Of a DNA stretch of 64,000 bases, positions 9,684 through 17,150 are shown one piece after another. The notes beneath the pieces were generated by a model. The model searched no databases and had not been told where the DNA came from. It saw nothing but the letters and a program-made list of their open reading frames with translations. The DNA is from JAQUTK01 sp963677415 (GTDB lineage Bacteria > Bacteroidota > Bacteroidia > Bacteroidales > JAQUTK01): the NCBI GenBank assembly GCA_963677415.2, contig CAXXFJ010000027.1:1-64000 (forward strand), read 5' to 3'. How positions within the stretch are numbered: the first letter of the stretch is position 1; every line of letters starts with the position of its first letter. The translations under genes were made by a program, and so were the position numbers.

Positions 9684-9822
9684 CGAAGAGAATTCTTCTT
9701 TCTGTTCAATTTAACCGCTACGAGTTCTAATCTCTTCTTACTTAATCACTGTCCAGAAAGGCCTCTGAGAGCGATTAAGAATGTTTAACTATTAATAGAG
9801 TGTTAATAACTAGTTCTTTTAG

Positions 9823-9852
9823 TTTGATTACTAAAAACATTAGTTATGTTTG
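9823..9852 (+). promoter_or_regulatory. promoter of the blaI-M56 operon
   Basis: -33 box TTTG (9823-9826), 18-base spacer, -7 box TATGTTTG (9845-9852); the start codon of the repressor is at 9872, so the leader is very short. Confidence 0.65.
9830..9844. promoter_or_regulatory. candidate BlaI-family operator
   Basis: Inverted repeat ACTAA-5 bases-TTAGT lies exactly in the spacer between the -33 and -7 boxes; the outer bases extend the symmetry to 7 of 8. A second palindrome, AACTAGTT, lies at 9808-9815. BlaI-type repressors control their own operon by binding such dyads, so autorepression is likely. The motif itself is inferred, not a published site. Confidence 0.45.
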
Positions 9853-9871
9853 CATCATATTAATAGTAACT

Positions 9872-10237
9872 ATGAAAAAGCTATCAGCAAAAGAAGAAGA
9901 GATCATGGGTTTTCTCTGGGAGAACGGCCCTATGTTTGTGCGGGACATCTGCGAATTATATCCTGATCCGAAGCCTCATTATAATACGGTATCTACATTT
10001 ATCCGCTTGCTGGAAGAAAAAAGCATGGTGGATCATAAGGCATTCGGAGGATCTCATCAGTATTTCCCGATGGTTTCGAAAGAAGAGTATTGCCTGAACA
10101 ATGTGAACGGCTTCGTCACAAAATTCTTTAGCGACTCTCCCAGACTACTTGTCTCAGCGCTCATCGAACAAGAATCACTCAGCCTCGATGAACTGAAGGA
10201 TCTGATACGCGAAGTAGAAAAGAATCAATCTAAATAA
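9872..10237 (+). CDS. BlaI/MecI-family transcriptional repressor
   Basis: 121-aa winged-helix repressor. Residues 1-75 hold the BlaI DNA-binding domain (KLSAKEEEIMGFLWENGP, then the recognition helix near HYNTVSTFIRLLEEKSMV); the rest is the dimer region where the partner protease or a dependent protease cuts. I chose the ATG at 9872 because an upstream in-frame start at 9800 would run through the promoter and adds a non-family stretch. The M56 protease gene follows 8 bp downstream, the classic blaI-blaR1 arrangement. No beta-lactamase gene is nearby, so the regulated target is unknown. Confidence 0.92.
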   Translation: MKKLSAKEEEIMGFLWENGPMFVRDICELYPDPKPHYNTVSTFIRLLEEKSMVDHKAFGGSHQYFPMVSKEEYCLNNVNGFVTKFFSDSPRLLVSALIEQESLSLDELKDLIREVEKNQSK

Positions 10238-10245
10238 GGGAAATC

Positions 10246-12240
10246 ATGGGAGCTTGGTTCATATTCATGATTAAATCAGTGTTTTGTCTCACCACACTCT
10301 TCTTATTCTATAAGGTGTTGCTGAGCAAAGAGACCTTCCATACGCTCAACCGGTATGCGCTGCTGGGAATCCTGACTATAGCCACCCTACTTCCATTCTT
10401 TAAAATTCCTACTACAGAAACTCGTCCGATTCAACTGGCATTCCAGACACTGGAGTTCGCCGTAACCTCGCAAAGCAATGAAGCCGTTGATGGATATATG
10501 CTACCCGAAGTCACTGTCAACGGAAAAAGAGAGAAGGGTTTTAATCTGCAACTCTTTATTGCTATCTGTCTGGCGATATATCTGATAGGCGCAACCGCCC
10601 GCACTATCTTCCTGGGACGTTCTTTGTATAATCTAAAAAAGACAATTCGTAAAGCAAGAAAGGTGCAGTATGGTAAGTACACGATTGCCATTGTTCCGGG
10701 TAAGGTATCTCCCTACAGTTGGTGGCATTATATCGTTCTTTCTGAGGAAGATTATGATGGAAATAATGGTGAGATCCTCGCACACGAACTGGCACATCTT
10801 AGCCGTCACCATTCCACGGATATCATGCTCTGCGAACTATTTGTTATTTTCCAATGGTTCAATCCGGCTATTTACCTGCTCAAACAGGAACTACAGAGTA
10901 TCCATGAATATGAAGCAGACATGGCAGTCATCCGAAACGGTTTTAATCCGACACAATATCAATTATTATTAATTAAAAAAGCTGTCGGCTCCAGCTCCTA
11001 CACTTTAGCCAACAGCTTAAATCACAGCTCACTTAAAAAAAGAATTACTATGATGTTACGCAAAAGATCCAATCGTTGGGCATCGTTGAAAGCCTTTGGC
11101 TTTCTTCCCTTGGCTGCACTGATGTTATCAGCCTTCGCCCGTCCTGAAGTCTCCGCTAAAACGGAAGCACTTACCACGGACAAAAGTATAGAAAATGTTT
11201 CAGACAAAGACACAGTCCTACGAAGAAAAGAGGCCATTGGCGAAATTACAATCGTTGAGAAGGCAAATACAACCGACCCAACAAAGAAAGGTGCAGAGCA
11301 AACTTCCGCGAAAGTGGCTGTCAGTTCAACATCGGGTGATCCCGGTAAAGCGTATACAATCCGTATCCGTGATAACGCAACCCTTGACAAATCGGCTAAA
11401 CCACTGGTTGTTATTGATGGTGTGCCTTCTGATATTGATTTGGAAGGTGCCAATATCAATGACCTTACCAGTTCCCATTCACCGCTCAAAGATGTCAATC
11501 CTGCGGATATTGAAAGTATAGACATATTGAAAAATGCTTCCGCTACTGCGATATATGGAGAGAAAGGAAAGGATGGCGTCGTTCTCATCACAACAAAGAA
11601 AAGGGCGAAGAAACCTGCCGGTGTACAGATCGTGGCTACATCCGGTGATCCAGGTTCAGCTTATACAATTCGTTTGGATGGGGATCATCGTGCAGACAAT
11701 CCTTTGATTGTCATTGATGATGTGCCTTATGAACCTAATTCAGATGGCACAAATCAAAAAGGAATCAGTGCAAAATCTTATCTAAGAGACATAAACCCTT
11801 CTAAAATACTTTCTGTCTCTATTTTAAAAGACTCGGCTGCTACTGCAATCTATGGAGAGAAAGGGAAGGATGGCGCCGTTCTCATCAAGACAAAAAAAGG
11901 ATCCTCTAACGATCAGGAGGCATTTGCCTATGCGAAGGTAGAAATTCCTCCTGTATTTCCAGGTGGAGATATGGAGTTGATGGGATGGATATCCAAAAAC
12001 GTCCAATATCCGGAAGGAGCTAAAGCTCGTGGTGAAGCTGGTCGTGTCACTGTATCTTTCATCATAAACAAGGATGGCAAAGTGGTCAACGGGCAAGTTG
12101 AAAGGGGAGTTAGCACAGAACTTGATCAGGAGGCCTTGCGTGTGATAAGCATCATGCCAAACTTTACTCCGGGAAAACACAAAGGAGTTCCCGTGGATGT
12201 GAGATACGTGCTGCCCATTACTTTCAAATTGAGTAAATAA
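10246..12240 (+). CDS. BlaR1-like M56 membrane metalloprotease with two plug-like repeats and a TonB_C domain
   Basis: 664-aa sensor-protease. N-terminal membrane helices (about 8-24, 37-52, 102-122), then the M56 protease with HELAH at 180-184 (zinc site) and EYEAD at 221-225, then another membrane helix about 283-297. The periplasmic part has two copies of a SusC-plug-like repeat (about 360-452 and 464-551), each ending ATAIYGEKGKDG, and a TonB_C domain at 568-664 (FPGGD, RVTVSFIINKDGKV). It is expected to sense a periplasmic signal and trigger loss of the BlaI repressor encoded 8 bp upstream. What it senses is unknown; the plug repeats and TonB_C suggest contact with TonB-dependent transport. 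Confidence 0.88.
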   Translation: MGAWFIFMIKSVFCLTTLFLFYKVLLSKETFHTLNRYALLGILTIATLLPFFKIPTTETRPIQLAFQTLEFAVTSQSNEAVDGYMLPEVTVNGKREKGFNLQLFIAICLAIYLIGATARTIFLGRSLYNLKKTIRKARKVQYGKYTIAIVPGKVSPYSWWHYIVLSEEDYDGNNGEILAHELAHLSRHHSTDIMLCELFVIFQWFNPAIYLLKQELQSIHEYEADMAVIRNGFNPTQYQLLLIKKAVGSSSYTLANSLNHSSLKKRITMMLRKRSNRWASLKAFGFLPLAALMLSAFARPEVSAKTEALTTDKSIENVSDKDTVLRRKEAIGEITIVEKANTTDPTKKGAEQTSAKVAVSSTSGDPGKAYTIRIRDNATLDKSAKPLVVIDGVPSDIDLEGANINDLTSSHSPLKDVNPADIESIDILKNASATAIYGEKGKDGVVLITTKKRAKKPAGVQIVATSGDPGSAYTIRLDGDHRADNPLIVIDDVPYEPNSDGTNQKGISAKSYLRDINPSKILSVSILKDSAATAIYGEKGKDGAVLIKTKKGSSNDQEAFAYAKVEIPPVFPGGDMELMGWISKNVQYPEGAKARGEAGRVTVSFIINKDGKVVNGQVERGVSTELDQEALRVISIMPNFTPGKHKGVPVDVRYVLPITFKLSK

Positions 12241-12287
12241 CTCTCAGATAAAACCACAGAAGGCATCCCCGGGTGACTTCTGCATCA

Positions 12288-12323
12288 CAAACAAACAAAC
12301 AAACAAACAAACAAACAAACAAA
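12288..12323. repeat. (CAAA)9 tetranucleotide microsatellite
   Basis: Nine perfect copies of CAAA occupy 36 bases directly before the second M56 gene; only 9 bases separate the last copy from its ATG at 12333. It lies in the 92-bp gap after the first M56 gene, where it sets the translation-initiation region. Confidence 0.97.
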
Positions 12324-12332
12324 GAATTAATC

Positions 12333-14216
12333 ATGGGAACCTGGCTCATTTTTATGCTCAAGTCCGTGCTTTCTCTCACGACACTCTTTCTATTCTATAA
12401 GGTGTTACTGAGTAAAGAGACTTTTCATACGCTCAATAGGTATGTGCTGCTTGGTATTTTGGCTGTATCAGCCTTATTACCACTCTGTGAGATACCTACC
12501 ACAGAGATTCGTCCGATTCAGGTTGCTTTCCATACATTGGAGGTTGTTGTTTCCGCCGATTCACCCATAAAGGATAAAACATCGAAGGAAACATTATCTT
12601 CGGTAACTGCAGTTGGTAATGAAGAGAGCATGAATGAAGTTGGAAGTGAGAGCAGACTGAGTATATCCTTATTTCTAAAAGTATGTTTTGCTCTTTACCT
12701 TTTAGGAGCTGCTGTTCGGATGAGCATCGTAGCACATTCATTCCTTATCCTGAGAAAGACAATTCAAGCTGCCAGAAAAGTGAAGTACGGGAAATACACG
12801 ATAGCCATCTTACCCGGGAAGGTCGCCCCATACAGTTGGTGGAAATACATCGTTCTTTCTCAGGAGGATTACAATGGGAAGAATGGTGAGATACTGGCAC
12901 ACGAGATGGCTCATCTGAACCGGCATCACTCCAATGACGTGATGCTATGCGAACTTTTTACGATCTTTCAATGGTTTAATCCTGCCACCTACCTGCTTAA
13001 ACAGGAACTGCAGAGTATTCATGAATACGAAGCAGACTCCGCGGTAATCAGTAATGGATATAATCCGACCCAGTATCAATTATTATTAATAAAAGAAGCT
13101 GTTGGCTCCAGCTCCTACACTTTAGCCAACAGCTTGAATCACAGTTCACTTAAAAAAAGAATTACTATGATGTTACGCAAAAGATCCAATCGTTGGGCAC
13201 AGATGAAAGCCTTTGGCTTTCTTCCGTTGGCGGCACTCTTGTTGTCAGCCTTCGCCCGTCCGGAAGTATCCGCTAATACGGATGTACTTACCACGGACAA
13301 AAGTACAGAAAATGTTTCAAACAAGGAGGCAGGTTTACTGAATTTTAGTGATATTGCTACTGCAAATGCTGTGAATGACTCTGTGAGTCTCAACAGTAAG
13401 GATGACGGAAAAACCGTTCCTTATGCAATGATGGACAACCCTCCTGTATTCCCTGGTGGAGAGGCAAAGTTGTTGGAGTGGGTCGGTAAAACGATTTTAT
13501 ATCCTAAAGGAGCTAAGTTACGCGGAGAAAAAGGTCGGGTGACCGTCTCCTATATAATCGGTAAGGATGGAAAAGTAGTCAATGGCAAAGTTGAAAGAGG
13601 CGTATCTCCCGAATTGGATGCGGAAGCGCTAAGAGTTATTAGCTTAATGCCAGACTGGACACCCGGTACTCAAAAAGGAGTACCTGTAAGGGTAAAATAT
13701 ATCCTGCCTATCACTTTCCGATTATCCGGAGGTGGAGGAAAGATCAGCGATAAATATGAGGTAAACTACCGGAATAATGATAAGGAAGTCATAGAAAAAG
13801 CCGAATTCCAGGGAGGTGAAGAGGCTCTTACGGCTTATCTGCTTCAAAAGGTGAACGAATCATCTGTCATCCGGAATTGCAAACTGAAAGGAAATGCTGA
13901 GATATACTTCTATATTGATGAAAGCGGCAAAGTAATCGGTTCGCGCATCAAGACTGCCTCCAACAATAATGGGACTTCAGATCCTGAAGTGACAAAAGCG
14001 CTGGCAGATATCTTTATGGGGATGCCTGCATGGAAACCGGCACGAACAGAGAAAAGTAATGAACGAGTGGAATACACATTACTAAAGTTATTCCGGTTTA
14101 TGGGTGATGGAAGCGTGACAATCACAAATTATCCACCACCTCCACCACCTCCTGTGATAAAGAAGAGTACGAGTGTGCCACCACCTCCACCGCCTCCTAT
14201 AAAAAACATTATCTAA
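12333..14216 (+). CDS. second BlaR1-like M56 membrane metalloprotease with TonB_C domains and proline-rich tail
   Basis: 627-aa paralogue of the preceding protein. It has the same N-terminal membrane part, M56 zinc site HEMAH at 190-194, EYEAD at 231-235 and the same helix before the periplasm. The periplasmic region has a good TonB_C domain (FPGGEAKLLEWVG, GRVTVSYIIGKDGKV), a second diverged one, and a C-terminal tail with two runs of seven prolines. It lacks the plug-like repeats of its neighbour. I chose ATG 12333, which aligns with the neighbour's MGAW start; an in-frame GTG at 12273 would translate the CAAA array as TNKQ repeats. Likely cotranscribed with blaI and the first M56 gene, with a terminator after it. 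Confidence 0.87.
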   Translation: MGTWLIFMLKSVLSLTTLFLFYKVLLSKETFHTLNRYVLLGILAVSALLPLCEIPTTEIRPIQVAFHTLEVVVSADSPIKDKTSKETLSSVTAVGNEESMNEVGSESRLSISLFLKVCFALYLLGAAVRMSIVAHSFLILRKTIQAARKVKYGKYTIAILPGKVAPYSWWKYIVLSQEDYNGKNGEILAHEMAHLNRHHSNDVMLCELFTIFQWFNPATYLLKQELQSIHEYEADSAVISNGYNPTQYQLLLIKEAVGSSSYTLANSLNHSSLKKRITMMLRKRSNRWAQMKAFGFLPLAALLLSAFARPEVSANTDVLTTDKSTENVSNKEAGLLNFSDIATANAVNDSVSLNSKDDGKTVPYAMMDNPPVFPGGEAKLLEWVGKTILYPKGAKLRGEKGRVTVSYIIGKDGKVVNGKVERGVSPELDAEALRVISLMPDWTPGTQKGVPVRVKYILPITFRLSGGGGKISDKYEVNYRNNDKEVIEKAEFQGGEEALTAYLLQKVNESSVIRNCKLKGNAEIYFYIDESGKVIGSRIKTASNNNGTSDPEVTKALADIFMGMPAWKPARTEKSNERVEYTLLKLFRFMGDGSVTITNYPPPPPPPVIKKSTSVPPPPPPPIKNII

Positions 14217-14237
14217 CAGAAAATAATACGGATTAGT

Positions 14238-14271
14238 AAATAAGAGGGCATCGAAGGATGCTCTCTTATTT
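14238..14271 (+). terminator. hairpin terminator after the M56 operon
   Basis: A 15-bp stem with one G-T pair (arms AAATAAGAGGGCATC and GATGCTCTCTTATTT) and a GAAG loop follows the second M56 gene by 21 bp. The T-rich arm ends in TTATTTATTAT. Confidence 0.75.
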
Positions 14272-14279
14272 ATTATGTA

Positions 14280-14287
14280 TATATTTG
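14280..14287 (+). promoter_or_regulatory. -7 box for the TonB_C triple-repeat gene
   Basis: TATATTTG lies just past the hairpin terminator and 49 bp before the start at 14337, suggesting that the third gene has its own promoter. No -33 TTTG at standard spacing. Confidence 0.4.
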
Positions 14288-14336
14288 TACTATTTTAAGT
14301 GTGTAAACGTTTAGTATTGAATAAATATCTCTTACC

Positions 14337-15689
14337 ATGAATACAAATAAAAATCTCAGAGGCTGTGCTATCCTGAAAAGTGTCGTCATACTTCCAATGA
14401 CTGTGTGTATGTTTTCTGCTTTCACTTATCCGGCTATTCCTTCTCAAAACGAAGCACTTCTTTCGAACAAGAGTGTAATAAACTCCTCAAACAAGAGTGT
14501 CAATTCGCCGCAAGACACAACCAAAAATGAGGCTATCTCCTATGCTTTAGTAGGCAACCCACCCAAATTTCCCGGAGGGGAGAGCTTGCTGATGGTATGG
14601 GTAAGTAAGAAGCTCGTCTATCCGGAAGGAGCAATGAAACGTGGTGAGAAAGGGCGTGTTACCGTCTCTTTTGTTATCGATGAGAAGGGGAAAGTAACGG
14701 AAGGGAAAATAGAGAGAGGAGTCTCGGCTGATCTGGACACGGAAGCACTAAGAGTCATCAGTATCATGCCTGACTGGCAGCCAGGCACAAAAGATGGAAA
14801 GCCAATCAAAGTAAGATATATGCTTCCCATTACCTTCAAGTTACCTGAATCTATGGTAAAAGACAGTCTTGTTCAAAAGCAAAAAGAGAGCAATCCGGTC
14901 AATAACGCGGCATCTGTTGGAGATAACTCCTTTGACCAGCTTGTAAATCTTGTATCAAAGGCTAAATCAAACAATGCCTCGTCGGATATCTCAGCACTTA
15001 TACCCCTGGATAAGTTTGACTCAAAACCACAATATCCAGGTGGAGAAGCTGCACTTTCTGCATTTATAAGAAGTATTGTAAAGTATCCTCAAGAGGCTAG
15101 GGAAAAAGGAATTAGTGGACGCGTCACTGTTTCATTCTTTATTGAGAACGATGGTAAAGTGACCAACCCTGCCATTGAAAGAGGAGTATCGCCTGATGTT
15201 GATGCCGAAGCACTAAGAATTGTAGGCAGCATGCCCAATTGGACTCCCGCTACTTCTGGAGGACAACCTGTGAGAATGAAATATTTGCTGCCGATCACTT
15301 TTGTGATACCCAATGCGGTTGTCAGTAAGAAATATGGAGTAAACTTCCGTAACTCTGATCCGGAAATCAGTAGGGCTGCCGCTTTTCCTGGTGGTGATAA
15401 GTCGTTGATAAAAGAGCTTGTAAAGAAAATGAAGAAAACACCCGTAGTAGAGAGATGCCCTTTTGAAGGCAAAGTTGATTTTCTTCTTTACCTTGATGCA
15501 GATGGCAAAGTGATTGGTTCATCCGTTTCAACGAAAGCTGCCGATCAAAAGGCGTTGGCTCCGGGAGTGACATCAGCCATTGATGACATCCTCCTGACAC
15601 TTCCCGCTTTTAAGCCTGCTCTGGTTGGGAAGAATGCTGTGAATGTTGAGTATGCATTCTCTATGTCTTTTCCTCTCACAAAGAATTAA
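14337..15689 (+). CDS. membrane-anchored periplasmic protein with three TonB_C-like domains (M56 part missing)
   Basis: 450-aa protein. A single N-terminal membrane helix (about 13-30, VVILPMTVCMFSAFTYP) and the following NEALLSNKSVINSSNKS align with the transmembrane-to-periplasm junction of the two M56 proteins upstream, but the protease half is absent. The rest holds two good TonB_C domains (about 75-170 and 238-328, each with a PGGE motif and GRVTVSF) and a diverged third. It looks like a former M56 paralogue reduced to its sensor part. It ends exactly one base before the stop of convergent trkH. Function unknown; partner or decoy for the M56 sensors is an inference. Confidence 0.75.
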   Translation: MNTNKNLRGCAILKSVVILPMTVCMFSAFTYPAIPSQNEALLSNKSVINSSNKSVNSPQDTTKNEAISYALVGNPPKFPGGESLLMVWVSKKLVYPEGAMKRGEKGRVTVSFVIDEKGKVTEGKIERGVSADLDTEALRVISIMPDWQPGTKDGKPIKVRYMLPITFKLPESMVKDSLVQKQKESNPVNNAASVGDNSFDQLVNLVSKAKSNNASSDISALIPLDKFDSKPQYPGGEAALSAFIRSIVKYPQEAREKGISGRVTVSFFIENDGKVTNPAIERGVSPDVDAEALRIVGSMPNWTPATSGGQPVRMKYLLPITFVIPNAVVSKKYGVNFRNSDPEISRAAAFPGGDKSLIKELVKKMKKTPVVERCPFEGKVDFLLYLDADGKVIGSSVSTKAADQKALAPGVTSAIDDILLTLPAFKPALVGKNAVNVEYAFSMSFPLTKN

Positions 15690-17147
15690 TTAGTCTTTCC
15701 AGAAATAAGGGGTAAAGATCATCAACATCGTAAAGATCTCAAGACGACCAACCAGCATAAGAAAAGAGAGATAACACTTGGCTAGTTGCGGAATATCTGC
15801 AAATGTACCGGAAGGACCGAAGTCGCCGATAGCGAGACCTACATTACTTATGGAAGAAATTGTTGCTCCAATAGAATTTTCAAAAGTCATTCCGGTGGCA
15901 AGCAATACGAGGATACTGGTAAGGATAATAAGAAAGAAAGCAAAAACAAATGCTAGCGTGTTGGTTATTACCTGTTGTGAGATGACAGAATGATCCATTC
16001 GGACGGGAATAATTGCATTCGGATGGAGGAATCGATGAAAATCATTACGCATATTCTTTATCAATAGCATGATACGAACAACTTTTGCACCACCGGCCGT
16101 CGATCCCGCTGATCCTCCAGCTATCATGATTAAAAGCAATAAAGACCAAAGGAGTGGATCCCAAAGCATAAAATTGGTAGTTGAGTATCCAGTTGTTGTT
16201 GCGGCAGACGTCACTTGGAATAAAGCATCGCGAAAGGACTTTTCAACTCCTCCATAACCACCAAAATAAAGATTGCCAGCTACAATCAGGGTAGTGACTA
16301 CTATGATTCCAATAAACCATTTTAATTCTTCATTATCCCAGAAACGTTTAAACTTCCCTTTGAGTAAAAAATAGAGTAAGATAAAGTTTACTCCTGAGCA
16401 AAACATAAAAACAATGAATGTGTAGTGAATGATTGGAGCACTCCAATAACCAATACTGGCGTTCTTAGTAGAAAAACCACCTCCTGCTATTGTGCCAAAC
16501 GACTGACAAACGGAATCAAAAAAACTCATTCCTTCAAGCCTAAGGAGAAGAATTTGAGCAACTGTAAGAAATATATATACATACCAAAGCCTTTTGGCCG
16601 TATCAGATATTCGGGGATGGATCTTTGTCATCACCGGACCTGTCGACTCTGCTGCAAACAACTTCATTCCACCTGATTTCAGCAGAGGAAGAAATGCCAC
16701 TGTAAAAATAACAATTCCCATTCCACCCATCCAGTGAGTCAAAGAACGCCAAAAAAGAATCCCATAGGGTAATACTTCAACATCTTTAATCATTGTATTA
16801 CCAGTGGTGGTAAATCCGGAAACTGTTTCAAAAAAAGCATCTACAAAAGAAGGAATATATCCGCCCATAAAAAAAGGAATACTTCCGAAAAATGAAAAAA
16901 GAACCCAAGACAAAGACACGATTAAGTATCCATCACGACTTCCTAAGCAATTATTCGCCTTCCATCCATAGAAAAACAAGACGACAGCCGTAGTAAAAGT
17001 AATGGCTATTGATGACACAAAGACTCGTGTCGCTTCCTCTTTATAATAGATTGAAACCAGCATTGAAAGGAGCATAAATACACTCTCAATAAACAGCAAC
17101 AACCCCAAAGCCTTACATACCAATCTGAAGTTAATTGAAATGCACAT
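15690..17147 (-). CDS. trkH: Trk-type potassium uptake permease
   Basis: 485-aa inner-membrane channel subunit of the Trk potassium system. It has the multi-pass pattern of TrkH, with four pore-loop repeats including SGFTTTGNT, GGGFSTKNAS and TTTGYSTTNF, in which the central glycines form the selectivity filter. Length matches the family. The regulatory subunit gene trkA lies 3 bp upstream and dxs before that, so the three form one operon. Its stop codon directly abuts the stop of the convergent TonB_C gene, leaving no space for a separate terminator. Confidence 0.93.
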   Translation of the reverse strand: MCISINFRLVCKALGLLLFIESVFMLLSMLVSIYYKEEATRVFVSSIAITFTTAVVLFFYGWKANNCLGSRDGYLIVSLSWVLFSFFGSIPFFMGGYIPSFVDAFFETVSGFTTTGNTMIKDVEVLPYGILFWRSLTHWMGGMGIVIFTVAFLPLLKSGGMKLFAAESTGPVMTKIHPRISDTAKRLWYVYIFLTVAQILLLRLEGMSFFDSVCQSFGTIAGGGFSTKNASIGYWSAPIIHYTFIVFMFCSGVNFILLYFLLKGKFKRFWDNEELKWFIGIIVVTTLIVAGNLYFGGYGGVEKSFRDALFQVTSAATTTGYSTTNFMLWDPLLWSLLLLIMIAGGSAGSTAGGAKVVRIMLLIKNMRNDFHRFLHPNAIIPVRMDHSVISQQVITNTLAFVFAFFLIILTSILVLLATGMTFENSIGATISSISNVGLAIGDFGPSGTFADIPQLAKCYLSFLMLVGRLEIFTMLMIFTPYFWKD

Positions 17148-17150
17148 ATT

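Noticed and set aside
9805..9985. Tn-borne or beta-lactam resistance cassette around blaI
   Set aside because: No beta-lactamase, transposase or integrase gene accompanies the repressor and the sensors.
12273..12332. Upstream GTG start for the second M56 protein
   Set aside because: It would translate the CAAA array as TNKQ repeats; the downstream ATG matches the start of the paralogue.
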